Shown here piece after piece: positions 36,280-45,536 of a DNA stretch of 64,000 nucleotides. The notes beneath the pieces were generated by a model. That model made no database searches. It was not told the origin of the DNA and saw only the letters and a program-made list of their open reading frames with translations. Position 1 is the stretch's first letter; every line of letters begins with the position of its first letter. Where the stretch lies: positions 124,001 through 188,000 of the forward strand of contig JAIXZW010000012.1 in NCBI GenBank assembly GCA_027489375.1, read 5' to 3'. Origin of the DNA: Paracoccaceae bacterium. GTDB taxonomy: Bacteria; Pseudomonadota; Alphaproteobacteria; Rhodobacterales; Rhodobacteraceae. The position numbers and the translations under genes were made by a program.

Positions 36280-39200
36280 ATGGGCGAGACGGGACAAGCG
36301 GGCGACGGTCCGGTGGTGGAGCACTCCACGACTGACTCCGCTGCCGCCTCCGCCCAAGCGATGGCCGGTCCCGCGGCTGCCTCCGCTGCCGAAGCGGCAA
36401 GGCCGCCGCGCAGGCGCAGACGCAGCAGTTACCTGCCGCACAGCCTGCTTGGCTTCGTCATCGTCCTTTCGCTCGGTCTGGCCACGATCATCGCCACGCT
36501 CGGCCTGACCGGTGCATCGCTGCGCCTGCCCGTCTTTGTCGTGGCCGAGGTGGAAACCCGCCTGAACCGCTCGCTGGAAGCGACCTTGCCCGAAGGCGCA
36601 TTGTCCCTTGGCGGGATCGAACTGGGCATCGACGCCGACTGGGTGCCCCGCTTGCGGCTCGAGGATCTGCGCATCGAGAACGAGGCGGGCGACGCGCTGC
36701 TGACCCTGCCCGAAACCGGCATCACCTTTGATCTCGACTCCCTGCTGCAAGGGACGGTCCGTCCCCGCAGCCTGCGCATCAGTGGTGCACGCATCGACCT
36801 GCGCCGCGATGCCGACGGGAAGTTCGACCTTGCGCTTGGTGCGGGCAACATCGGCACGGCCATCGACGGCATTCCCGCCCTGTTCGACATGGTAGACGCG
36901 GCCTTCGCGCTTCCCGTGCTGTCGCGTCTGCGCAGCATCGAAGCCGACGCGCTGGCCTTCAGCTTGCGGGACGACCGGCTTGACCGGTCTTGGAACGTCG
37001 GTGACGGAAGGCTTCGTCTTGAAAACCGCAGGCGCGACATCCGCGCCGAACTCGGGCTGTCGCTTCTCGGGAAATCGGGGGCACCGGCGCAGGCTGTCCT
37101 GACAATCGTGTCCGACAAGACCGCGACCGAAGCGCGAGTCACCGCGACGGTCGATCAGGTCGCCGCCGCCGATATTGCCGACCAAGCCCCGTTGCTTGCC
37201 GCCTTGCGCGTTCTCGACGCACCGATTTCGGGCCGCCTGTCCACGACACTGGGCGCGGATGGGATCACCGCGCTGGAAGCGAGCCTCTCGCTGGGCAAGG
37301 GGGCGCTTCGCCCCACCGATGCCGCATCGCCCGTACCCTTTGACCGTGCGACCATCGAACTTGGCTACGATCCCGATCGTGGGCGCATCAAGCTTGCCAC
37401 GATAGATGTCGAAAGCCCCGCACTGCGGATCAAGGCGACGGGTCAGGCCTATCTGCTCTCCTCGGACGGGACTTATCTGACCGGTCCCCTCGGAGGCAGA
37501 CTTCCCACGGTATTCCTCAACCAGATCCACGTATCCGAAGCGATGGTCGATCCGGCGGGTCTCTTCGAGAAACCCGTCCGTTTCTCGGAAGGGGCCGTGG
37601 ATTTCCGGCTGCGGCTCGATCCGTTCAGCGTGGATATAGGGCAGATCGCGCTGGTCGAAAGCGGCCATAAGCTGAGCGCCAAGGGAGCCGTTTCCGCCGG
37701 AGACGACGGTTGGCGCGCTTCGGTCGATTTGGCACTGGACGAGATCGGCACCGAAAACCTGTTGCAGCTTTGGCCCGTCACGCTGGTGCCCAAAACCCGT
37801 GCCTGGCTTGCCGCAAACGTGTTTCAGGGCACGCTGTCCAATGTCCGTTCGGCCTTTCGCATCGCGCCGGGAACGCAGCCGCGCCTGCAGATGGGTTATG
37901 ATTTCCGCGACACGGATGTGCGTTTCATCCGCACCATGCCGCCGATCACCCGTGCCAACGGCTATGCCACCATCGAAGGCCAGACCTATACGATGGTGCT
38001 GTCCAAGGGGGTGGTGACGCCCCCGCTCGGCGGGACCATCGACATGACGGGGTCGGTCTTTTCCGTCCTCGACATCACGCAAAAGCCCGCGCAGGCGGAG
38101 GTGCGGCTCAAGACCCGGTCCACGCTGACCGCCGCGCTGTCGATCCTTGACGAGCCGCCCTTCCGCTTTCTGACCAAGGCGAACAGACCCGTCGAAATCG
38201 GCGAGGGCGAAGCCACGCTGGATGCCGTGCTGCGCTTCCCGTTGGTGCCGCGCATCATGCCGAACGACGTGAGCTTCGTCCTGAACGGGCGGGTGAAGGC
38301 GTTCCGTTCCGACCTGCTGGTCAAGGGAAAGACCGTGGCGGCACCCGAGCTTTCGGTCAGTGCCGATCCCAAGGGGATGCGGATTTCGGGGCCGGGGACC
38401 GTGGGGGCGCTGCCCTTCGACGTGACCTTCTTCCAACCCTTCGGCCCCGATGCGGCGGGCAAGGCGCGGATCGAGGGGACGGCGGAGCTGTCGCCACTGA
38501 CGGTTTCGGAATTCAACCTCGGCCTGCCTGCGGGCATGGTGACGGGCAAGGGGCAGGGGCAGGTGACGATCGAACTGCCCAAGGGCGCGCCGCCGCGCCT
38601 GTCGCTGGTGTCCGACCTGAACCAGATCGGCGTCATGATTCCCGGCACGGGCTGGTCGAAGCCCGCCGCCACCCGTGGGCGATTGACTGTCGATGCGGTG
38701 CTGTCCAGCCCGCCTGTGGTCGAGTCGATGACCCTGTCCGCTCCGGGGCTGAAGGCCGAAGGCTCCGTTGCATTGCGGGCCGACGGCGGGCTCGACATCG
38801 CCGAATTCCCTGCGGTCACACTGGGTGACTGGCTGGACGGGGCTGTCCAGATCACGGGGCGCGGTGCCGGCAAGCCGGTCGCGGTAGGCATCACTTCGGG
38901 CATGATCGACATCCGCAAGATGGGCGGAGATGCGGGCGGAGATGCGGGCGGCGAAGCAGGGCGCGAGGCGGATATCCCGATTACCGTTTCGCTGGATGAG
39001 GTGCGCATTTCCGACGACATCAGCCTGACCGGTTTCCGCGGACGCTTTACCCCCCGCGGCGGGTTCAACGGTGAATTCGAAGGGCTGGTCAACGGTATCG
39101 CGGGCGTGACGGGCGCGGTCGTGCCATCGCGCTATGGTTCCGCCGTGCGTATCCGGTCCGACAACGCCGGCGCGGTGATGGATAGCGCGGGTGTCTTTTC

Positions 39201-39720
39201 CTCGGCGCGGGGCGGCACGCTCGACATGCGGCTGACCCCGCGACAGGAAGAAGGCGTCTATGACGGGGTCGCCGATATTGCCCGCGTCCGCGTGGCCAAC
39301 GCTCCGGTTCTGGCCGAACTCCTTTCGGCGGTGTCCGTCGTCGGCCTTCTCGAGCAATTGAACGGCGAGGGGCTTTTGTTCAACAGCGCAAACGGCGAAT
39401 TCGTAGTGACGCCGGGCGCGGTGCAGATCACGCGGGCCTCGGCGGTCGGGGTGTCGCTTGGCGTGTCGATGGCCGGTGTCTACGGCACGGAAAGCAAGAT
39501 GATGCGCCTTCAGGGCGTCGTGTCTCCGCTTTATCTTCTGAACGGTATCGGGTCGATCATCACCAAGCGTGGCGAAGGCTTGTTCGGCTTCAATTACGAG
39601 GTGACGGGCGACGAGAAGGGGGCTTCTGTCACGGTCAACCCGCTGTCGATCCTTACCCCCGGGCGCTTCCGCGAATTGTTCCGCAGCGCCCCGCCCAGAT
39701 TGGGAGATAGCGGCGGATGA
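36280..39720 (+). CDS. Large AsmA/YhdP-like envelope protein (DUF3971)
   Basis: The 1146-residue protein has a basic cytoplasmic N-terminus (PPRRRRRSS), one membrane helix ([20 protein letters not shown]) and a long beta-rich periplasmic body. Segments such as [33 protein letters not shown] and the C-terminal [32 protein letters not shown] are typical of the AsmA/YhdP/DUF3971 group. These bridge-like proteins are implicated in phospholipid transport to the outer membrane. A GGDAG repeat lies near residue 890. ATG at 36280 follows GAAGG. It overlaps queA by ATGA. Confidence 0.85.
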   Translation: MGETGQAGDGPVVEHSTTDSAAASAQAMAGPAAASAAEAARPPRRRRRSSYLPHSLLGFVIVLSLGLATIIATLGLTGASLRLPVFVVAEVETRLNRSLEATLPEGALSLGGIELGIDADWVPRLRLEDLRIENEAGDALLTLPETGITFDLDSLLQGTVRPRSLRISGARIDLRRDADGKFDLALGAGNIGTAIDGIPALFDMVDAAFALPVLSRLRSIEADALAFSLRDDRLDRSWNVGDGRLRLENRRRDIRAELGLSLLGKSGAPAQAVLTIVSDKTATEARVTATVDQVAAADIADQAPLLAALRVLDAPISGRLSTTLGADGITALEASLSLGKGALRPTDAASPVPFDRATIELGYDPDRGRIKLATIDVESPALRIKATGQAYLLSSDGTYLTGPLGGRLPTVFLNQIHVSEAMVDPAGLFEKPVRFSEGAVDFRLRLDPFSVDIGQIALVESGHKLSAKGAVSAGDDGWRASVDLALDEIGTENLLQLWPVTLVPKTRAWLAANVFQGTLSNVRSAFRIAPGTQPRLQMGYDFRDTDVRFIRTMPPITRANGYATIEGQTYTMVLSKGVVTPPLGGTIDMTGSVFSVLDITQKPAQAEVRLKTRSTLTAALSILDEPPFRFLTKANRPVEIGEGEATLDAVLRFPLVPRIMPNDVSFVLNGRVKAFRSDLLVKGKTVAAPELSVSADPKGMRISGPGTVGALPFDVTFFQPFGPDAAGKARIEGTAELSPLTVSEFNLGLPAGMVTGKGQGQVTIELPKGAPPRLSLVSDLNQIGVMIPGTGWSKPAATRGRLTVDAVLSSPPVVESMTLSAPGLKAEGSVALRADGGLDIAEFPAVTLGDWLDGAVQITGRGAGKPVAVGITSGMIDIRKMGGDAGGDAGGEAGREADIPITVSLDEVRISDDISLTGFRGRFTPRGGFNGEFEGLVNGIAGVTGAVVPSRYGSAVRIRSDNAGAVMDSAGVFSSARGGTLDMRLTPRQEEGVYDGVADIARVRVANAPVLAELLSAVSVVGLLEQLNGEGLLFNSANGEFVVTPGAVQITRASAVGVSLGVSMAGVYGTESKMMRLQGVVSPLYLLNGIGSIITKRGEGLFGFNYEVTGDEKGASVTVNPLSILTPGRFRELFRSAPPRLGDSGG

Positions 39721-40748
39721 AACTGTCCGATTTCGATTTCCACCTGCCGGAAGACCTGATCGCCACGCGGCCCGCCAAGCCGCGCACCCATGCGCGCCTG
39801 CTGCTGGCCGAGGGGAACCGGATCAGCGACCGCCACGTTTATGACCTGCCGCAGATCTTCCGCCCCGGCGACCGGCTGGTGCTGAACAACACCAAGGTCA
39901 TCCCCGCCCGCCTGACCGGCCAGAGGCAGCGCGGCGAGGCGGTGGCGAAGATCGAGATCACGCTGCTGGAACCGCAGGCGGTGGGCTGGCGGGCTTTGGC
40001 AAAACCGCTCCGCAAGGTGAACGCGGGCGAGGTGATCCGCTTTTCCGACACGCTGTCTGCCCAAGTGGCCGAGAAATCGGAAACCGACCTGCGGCTGGTC
40101 TTCAACCTGACGGGCGACGATTTCGACGCGGCTTTGGCCGAGGCGGGGTTCATGCCGCTTCCGCCCTACATCGCCGCCAAACGCGCGCCCGATGCGCAGG
40201 ACCGTGACGATTACCAGACCGTCTTTGCCCGTCATACGGGGGCGGTGGCGGCACCCACGGCCTCGCTTCATTTCGACCGCGAATTGTTGCAGACCTTGGC
40301 CGATATGGGCGTGACCTTTACCGAAGTCACGCTGCATGTCGGCGCGGGCACCTTCCTTCCGGTCAAGGTCGAGGATGCGACAACTCACAAGATGCACGCC
40401 GAATGGGGGCAGGTGACACCCGAAGCCGCCGCCGAGATCAACGCGACCAAGCGGGCAGGGGGGCGGGTGATCCCCGTCGGCACCACGGCCCTGCGGCTGA
40501 TCGAGAGTGCGGCGCAATCGGGCGAGGTGCAGCCCTGGGCCGGACCGACCGACATCTTCATCTATCCCGGCTACCGCTTCCGCGTGACCGATGCGCTGAT
40601 GACCAATTTCCACCTGCCCAAATCGACGCTGATGATGCTGGTTTCGGCGCTGATGGGGCAGGACCGCATCCGGCGCATCTATGACCACGCCGTAACCGAA
40701 CGTTACCGCTTTTTCAGCTACGGGGATTCCTCGCTGCTGATCCCCTGA
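39717..40748 (+). CDS. queA: S-adenosylmethionine:tRNA ribosyltransferase-isomerase
   Basis: QueA adds the epoxycyclopentanediol ring to preQ1-tRNA, the step after Tgt. The 343 residues begin [20 protein letters not shown] and include [53 protein letters not shown] and [16 protein letters not shown]. It is translationally coupled to the AsmA-like gene through ATGA although functionally unrelated. Confidence 0.97.
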   Translation: MKLSDFDFHLPEDLIATRPAKPRTHARLLLAEGNRISDRHVYDLPQIFRPGDRLVLNNTKVIPARLTGQRQRGEAVAKIEITLLEPQAVGWRALAKPLRKVNAGEVIRFSDTLSAQVAEKSETDLRLVFNLTGDDFDAALAEAGFMPLPPYIAAKRAPDAQDRDDYQTVFARHTGAVAAPTASLHFDRELLQTLADMGVTFTEVTLHVGAGTFLPVKVEDATTHKMHAEWGQVTPEAAAEINATKRAGGRVIPVGTTALRLIESAAQSGEVQPWAGPTDIFIYPGYRFRVTDALMTNFHLPKSTLMMLVSALMGQDRIRRIYDHAVTERYRFFSYGDSSLLIP

Positions 40749-40838
40749 CGCGGTCCGCGCGGCCCAAGTCGTTTTTCACTGCGGCGCGGGCCGTTCTGCC
40801 GTGCTAGCCTGTCCCAACCCCCGTGCCGGAGCCTGCCC

Positions 40839-42071
40839 GTGCTGACCGTTTTCAAAACCTCCTGGCCGCTGCTTCTGGGCATCATGCTTCTGATGGTGGG
40901 GAACGGCATCCAAGGCTCGCTCCTCGGCATCCGTGGCACGCTCGAGGGGTTCTCGACCTTCGAGATTTCCATCGTCATGTCGGCCTATTTCGCGGGGTTC
41001 CTCTTCGGGTCGCACATGGCGCCCGCGATGATCCGCAAGGTGGGGCATGTGCGGGTCTTTGCGGCGCTCGGCTCGCTCATCTCGGCCATCCTCGTGATCT
41101 ATCCCGTGGCGCCCGACTGGATCGTCTGGTCGCTGTTGCGCGTGCTGATCGGGTTCAGTTTCTCGGGCATCTACATCACCACCGAAAGCTGGCTGAACAA
41201 CGCCGCCACGAACGAGACGCGGGGGCAGGCGCTGTCGGCCTATATGATCGTGCAGATGCTGGGGATCATCGCCTCGCAGGCCTTGCTGAACGTGGCCGAA
41301 CCTTCGGGCTTCACGCTGTTCGTGATCCCTTCGGTGCTTGTGTCGCTTGCCTTCATGCCGCTGTTGCTCGCCCCCACGCCCGCACCCACATTCTCGTCCA
41401 CCAAGGCGCTGTCCTTTACGGCGCTGTTCCGCATCTCGCCGCTTGGCTGTGCGGGGATGCTGCTGACGGGGGGCGTGTTTTCGGCCATGTTCGGCATGGC
41501 CGCCGTCTGGGGGGCGATGAAGGGGCTGTCGGTGCGCGACATCTCGGTCTTCATCGGGGCGCTTTATGTGGGCGGGCTGGTGCTGCAATATCCCATCGGC
41601 TGGCTGTCGGACCGGATGGACCGCAGGAAGCTGATCATGATCCTGTCGGCGATTGCTTCCGTGGTGATGGTGGTGCCTTCGGTCTTTGACCTGCCCTTCG
41701 TGCTTTACATTGCGGTGGCGTTGCTTCTGGGCGGGATCACCAATCCCGTCTATGCGCTGCTCATCGCCTATACCAACGACTTCCTCGGCAAGGATGACAT
41801 GGCGGCGGCGAGTGCGGGGATGATCTTCCTCAACGGGTTCGGAGCGATCTTCGGGCCGCTGGTGACGGGCTGGATGATGGGGCTGATCGGGCCTTCGGGG
41901 TTCTTCCTCTTCATCGCGGTCCTTTACGTGGCGCTGACCGCCTATGCGATCTGGCGCATGACGCGGCGGGCATCCCCTGCGGGGACAGGGCAATATGCCA
42001 ACCTCGTGCCGACCGCCTCGCCCGTCGCGGCGGCGGCGGTGATGGAAAAGGGGCAGGGCCAGCCGCGCTGA
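40839..42071 (+). CDS. MFS transporter (YcaD-like)
   Basis: The 410-residue carrier has about 12 membrane helices. Its N-terminal half has LLLMVGNGIQGSLLGIRGTLEGF and FSFSGIYITTESWLNNAATNETRGQ; the loop QYPIGWLSDRMDRRKLI joins helices in the second half. This is the YcaD/UhpC-distant subgroup with unknown substrate. A GTG start at 40839 follows CCGGAG. Confidence 0.87.
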   Translation: MLTVFKTSWPLLLGIMLLMVGNGIQGSLLGIRGTLEGFSTFEISIVMSAYFAGFLFGSHMAPAMIRKVGHVRVFAALGSLISAILVIYPVAPDWIVWSLLRVLIGFSFSGIYITTESWLNNAATNETRGQALSAYMIVQMLGIIASQALLNVAEPSGFTLFVIPSVLVSLAFMPLLLAPTPAPTFSSTKALSFTALFRISPLGCAGMLLTGGVFSAMFGMAAVWGAMKGLSVRDISVFIGALYVGGLVLQYPIGWLSDRMDRRKLIMILSAIASVVMVVPSVFDLPFVLYIAVALLLGGITNPVYALLIAYTNDFLGKDDMAAASAGMIFLNGFGAIFGPLVTGWMMGLIGPSGFFLFIAVLYVALTAYAIWRMTRRASPAGTGQYANLVPTASPVAAAAVMEKGQGQPR

Positions 42072-42132
42072 CCCGCCCTTGCTTGCGCCGCCCCCGAAAC
42101 CCTGTCACGCTTTGCCGCAAAGGGAGGCGCCG

Positions 42133-42717
42133 ATGTCCGATCCGGTCGAGGTTCTAGATTTCTGGCTCGGCACCATCGGGCCGGACGGGTGGTATAAAGG
42201 CGGGGACGAGATCGACCACGCCTGCCGCGATTTCCACGAGGTTTGGGCCGCGGCGCGGGACGGCGGGCTGGACCATTGGGTTGACGGGACGGTCGGCACG
42301 CTGGCCTTTCTCATCCTGACCGACCAGTTGCCGCGCAACATGTTTCGCGGACAGGCCGAAAGCTTCGCCACCGACCCCATCGCCCTTGCCGCCGCGAAGA
42401 AGGCCCTTGCCGAAGGCTGGGACTTGGGCGCGCCCGAGCCGGACCGGCAATTCTTTTACATGCCGCTGGAACATTCCGAAGACCCCGCCGATCAGGCGCT
42501 TTGCGTGGAATTGATGGCCGAGCGGATGCCCTCCGACCCCGAAATGCTGCTGCATGCCCGCGCGCATCAGGAGATCATCGCCCGCTTCGGCCGCTTTCCC
42601 ACCCGCAACGCGGCGCTGGGGCGGGTGTCGACCGCCGAGGAGGCGGCCTTTCTGGAACAGGGCGGATATATGGCCGTTGTCCGCAGCCTGTCGCCCAGCC
42701 ATGCGTCCGGCGCATAG
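42133..42717 (+). CDS. DUF924 family protein
   Basis: The 194-residue all-helical (TPR-like) protein starts DPVEVLDFWLG and contains LTDQLPRNMFRGQAESFATD and FFYMPLEHSEDPADQ, the signatures of DUF924. Its function is unknown. AGGGAGG lies before the ATG at 42133. Confidence 0.88.
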   Translation: MSDPVEVLDFWLGTIGPDGWYKGGDEIDHACRDFHEVWAAARDGGLDHWVDGTVGTLAFLILTDQLPRNMFRGQAESFATDPIALAAAKKALAEGWDLGAPEPDRQFFYMPLEHSEDPADQALCVELMAERMPSDPEMLLHARAHQEIIARFGRFPTRNAALGRVSTAEEAAFLEQGGYMAVVRSLSPSHASGA

Positions 42718-42754
42718 GCCCAAGGCGTTACCTGCGTTGCTTGACAAAAAATAA

Positions 42755-42772
42755 TAGTTTAAGGCCAAACTA
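42755..42772. promoter_or_regulatory. Dyad TAGTTT-N6-AAACTA before lpd
   Basis: A perfect 6-bp inverted repeat starts 8 bp after a TTGACA hexamer (42741-42746) in an AT-rich leader. The site would overlap the -10 region, suggesting an operator; no regulator is assigned. Confidence 0.35.
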
Positions 42773-42792
42773 CTTTTCCAAGGGAGGAAATC

Positions 42793-44187
42793 ATGGCCGC
42801 ATCCTACGACGTCATCGTGATCGGCGCCGGCCCCGGCGGCTATGTCGCCGCCATCCGTGCCGCGCAGCTTGGCAAGAAGGTCGTCATCGTCGAACGCGAA
42901 AATCTGGGCGGCATCTGCCTGAACTGGGGCTGCATCCCCACCAAGGCACTTCTGCGCTCGGCCGAGGTGTTCCACCTGATGCACCGCGCCAAGGAATTCG
43001 GCCTTGCCGCCACCGGCATTTCCTACGACCTGAACGCCGTGGTCGCCCGTTCGCGCGGCGTGGCCAAGCAGTTGTCGTCGGGCATCGGCCACCTGATGAA
43101 GAAGAACAAGATCGCCGTGGTCATGGGCGAGGCGACGATCCCCGCCAATGGCCGCGTTTCGGTCAAGACCGACAAGGGGGTCGAGGAATTGACCGCGCCC
43201 GCCATCATCCTTGCGACCGGCGCGCGCGCGCGGCAGTTGCCGGGGCTCGAGGCGGATGGCGACCTCGTCTGGTCCTACCGCCACGCGCTGCAACCCGTGC
43301 GGATGCCGAAGAAGCTGCTGGTGATCGGTTCGGGCGCGATCGGGATCGAATTCGCCTCGTTCTTCAACACGCTGGGTGCCGATACGACCGTGGTCGAGGT
43401 GATGGACCGCATCCTTCCCGTGGAAGACGCCGAGATTGCCGCCTTTGCCAAGAAGCAGTTCGTCAAGCAGGGGATGAAGATCCTTGAAAAAGCGGCGGTG
43501 AAGCAGCTTGACCGCACCCCCGGCAAGGGCGTGGTCGCCCATATCGAACAGAACGGCAAGGTCGAGACGCAAGAGTTCGACACGGTGATTTCCGCCGTGG
43601 GGATCGTCGGCAACGTGGAAAACCTTGGTCTGGAAGCCTTGGGCGTGAAGATCGACCGCACCCATGTGGTGACGGATGAATATTGCCGCACGGGCGTCGA
43701 GGGGCTTTACGCCATCGGCGACATCGCGGGCGCACCGTGGCTGGCGCACAAGGCGAGTCATGAGGGCGTGATGGTGGCCGAGCTGATCGCGGGCCTGCAT
43801 CCGCACGCCATCAAGCCCAATTCCATCGCCGGCTGCACCTATTGCTCGCCGCAGGTGGCAAGCGTGGGCCTGACCGAGGAAAAGGCCAAGGCCGCGGGCT
43901 ATCAGGTCAAGGTGGGCCGCTTCCCCTTTATCGGCAACGGCAAGGCGATCGCACTGGGCGAGGCGGAAGGCATCGTGAAAACGGTCTTCGACGCCAAGAC
44001 GGGCGAGCTTCTGGGCGCGCATATGGTCGGCGCGGAAGTGACCGAGCTGATCCAGGGCTATGTCATCGGGCGCACGCTCGAGACGACGGAAGAGGACCTG
44101 ATGAACACGGTCTTCCCGCACCCGACCCTCTCCGAGATGATGCACGAAGCCGTGCTTGACGCCTATGGGCGCGCCCTGCACTTCTGA
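42793..44187 (+). CDS. lpdA: Dihydrolipoyl dehydrogenase
   Basis: The 464-residue flavoprotein reoxidises lipoyl groups of 2-oxoacid dehydrogenases or the glycine system. It has the FAD motif GAGPGGYVAA, the redox disulphide C42-C47 in GGICLNWGCIPTK, the NAD motif VIGSGAIGIEFASFF and the C-terminal catalytic FPHPTLSEMMHE. GGGAGGAAATC precedes the ATG. It stands alone, without E1 or E2 genes, so which complex it serves is not evident. Confidence 0.95.
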   Translation: MAASYDVIVIGAGPGGYVAAIRAAQLGKKVVIVERENLGGICLNWGCIPTKALLRSAEVFHLMHRAKEFGLAATGISYDLNAVVARSRGVAKQLSSGIGHLMKKNKIAVVMGEATIPANGRVSVKTDKGVEELTAPAIILATGARARQLPGLEADGDLVWSYRHALQPVRMPKKLLVIGSGAIGIEFASFFNTLGADTTVVEVMDRILPVEDAEIAAFAKKQFVKQGMKILEKAAVKQLDRTPGKGVVAHIEQNGKVETQEFDTVISAVGIVGNVENLGLEALGVKIDRTHVVTDEYCRTGVEGLYAIGDIAGAPWLAHKASHEGVMVAELIAGLHPHAIKPNSIAGCTYCSPQVASVGLTEEKAKAAGYQVKVGRFPFIGNGKAIALGEAEGIVKTVFDAKTGELLGAHMVGAEVTELIQGYVIGRTLETTEEDLMNTVFPHPTLSEMMHEAVLDAYGRALHF

Positions 44188-44189
44188 CG

Positions 44190-44247
44190 GCAGCGGGGGG
44201 CTCGCCCCCCGCACCCCCGAGGATATTTGAGAAAAGAAGAAAGAGGC
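44190..44247 (+). repeat. Dispersed gene-end repeat, copy B
   Basis: A few nucleotides after the lpdA stop, a GGGGGGC-TC-GCCCCCC hairpin is followed by CACCCCCGAGGATATTTGAGAAAAGAAGAAAG. It is collinear with copy A at 17.96 kb (hairpin, C-run, GAGRRTATTTG, A/G-rich end). The purine-rich end supplies the ribosome site of the next gene. Confidence 0.6.
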
Positions 44248-44250
44248 GGG

Positions 44251-45402
44251 ATGCGCGCGGTGTTGACCGTTCTGGCCCTGTGGGCGGCGGGGCTGGGGGC
44301 TGCGGCGCAGTTCGGCAAGATGTCCTTTGCCTTCGACCTGTTCGCCGCGCGCTTTCCGGCGGCGGGACCGGTGGGGGTTGGCCTGCTCGTGTCGGTCGTC
44401 GGCATCGTCGGGCTGGTCTTCGGCACCACGGCGGGGCTGATGGTCGCGCGCATCGGCCCGCGCCGCGCCATTCTGGCAGCACTTGCGCTGGGGTCCGCCA
44501 TGTCGGCGCTGCAATGCCTGCCGCTGTCCTATGCCGTGCTGTTCCTGACCCGCGTGGTCGAAGGGTTTTCGCATCTTGCCATCGTCGTCGTCGGCCCGAC
44601 GATGATCGCGGGGCTTGCCCCGCCACGGCATCAGGGGCTGGCGATGACGCTGTGGAGCAGTTTCTTCGGCGTGACCTATGCCGTGCTGGCCGTGATCGCG
44701 CCGCCCCTGCTGGCGGGCGGTAGCGTCGGGATTCTCTTTGCGGGCCACGCGCTGTGGCTGGCGGGGATCGCGCTGCTTCTGTCGCGGCTGCTGCCCGATG
44801 ATCCGAAAGGTGCGGCCCATGCGATGGGCGGCATCGTGGCGGAGCATCTGTCGATCTATGCCTCGCCCCGCATCGCGGCACCGGCGACGGGCTTTGTCTG
44901 TTACACGGCGCTTTACGTGGCGATGCTGACGCTGCTTCCCCCGCTGATGCCCGGGGCCTTGCGTTCCGTCACGGCGGCGGGGATGCCGCTGGTGTCGATC
45001 CTCGTGTCGCTGACCTTGGGGGTCTGGCTGCTGGCGCGGTTGACGGCGGTGCAACTGGTGCAGGCGGGGTTTGCCGCGGGCGCGGTGGCTGCGGTTGCGC
45101 TGTGGCTGGTCTGGGGGCAGGGGGCGTGGATGCTGGCGGCGTCCCTTGCGCTGGCGGGGGCGATGGGGATCGTGCAGGGGGCAAGCTTTGCGTCGATCCC
45201 GCAGCTCAACGCCTCGCGTGATGATCGGGCGCGGGCTTCGGGGGCGGTGGCGCAGCTTGGCAACCTTGGCACCACCACCGGCACGCCGCTGCTGGCCTGG
45301 CTGATCGTGCAGGGCGGGCATTCGGGGCTGACCGCCTTTGCACTGCTGCTTTGCTGTGCGGGGATCGCCATCCACGCGTTGCAATCGCGCCGCCGCGCCT
45401 GA
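44251..45402 (+). CDS. MFS transporter
   Basis: The 383-residue carrier has about 12 hydrophobic segments. The loop MVARIGPRRAILAALALG between helices 2 and 3 and FLTRVVEGFSHLAIVVVGPTMIAGLAPPRHQG are MFS-like, close to cyanate/CynX-type or sugar-efflux carriers. No substrate is evident. ATG at 44251 uses AGAGGCGGG, at the end of the upstream repeat, as its ribosome site. Confidence 0.82.
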   Translation: MRAVLTVLALWAAGLGAAAQFGKMSFAFDLFAARFPAAGPVGVGLLVSVVGIVGLVFGTTAGLMVARIGPRRAILAALALGSAMSALQCLPLSYAVLFLTRVVEGFSHLAIVVVGPTMIAGLAPPRHQGLAMTLWSSFFGVTYAVLAVIAPPLLAGGSVGILFAGHALWLAGIALLLSRLLPDDPKGAAHAMGGIVAEHLSIYASPRIAAPATGFVCYTALYVAMLTLLPPLMPGALRSVTAAGMPLVSILVSLTLGVWLLARLTAVQLVQAGFAAGAVAAVALWLVWGQGAWMLAASLALAGAMGIVQGASFASIPQLNASRDDRARASGAVAQLGNLGTTTGTPLLAWLIVQGGHSGLTAFALLLCCAGIAIHALQSRRRA

Positions 45403-45447
45403 TCTATCCCCGTCTTTCTGCATCGCGTTCGCTTCGGTTTCCCATAT

Positions 45448-45462
45448 ATTCACCATTTGTTC
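45448..45462 (+). promoter_or_regulatory. LexA-like box upstream of uvrA
   Basis: ATTC-ACCATTT-GTTC fits the alphaproteobacterial SOS box GTTC-N7-GTTC with one mismatch, 75 bp before the uvrA start. Damage control of uvrA by LexA is common; this instance is inferred. Confidence 0.45.
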
Positions 45463-45536
45463 ACTTTTTTCGGTTGGAGACTCGCCCGCCGTGACCTATC
45501 TCTGTCGGGCCATTTCCGGATGGGTTGGGGGATAGC

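Noticed and set aside
36109..39357. 1082-codon minus-strand frame opposite the AsmA-like gene
   Set aside because: The plus-strand frame has a membrane helix, family motifs and ATGA coupling to queA; the minus frame has low-complexity shadow composition.
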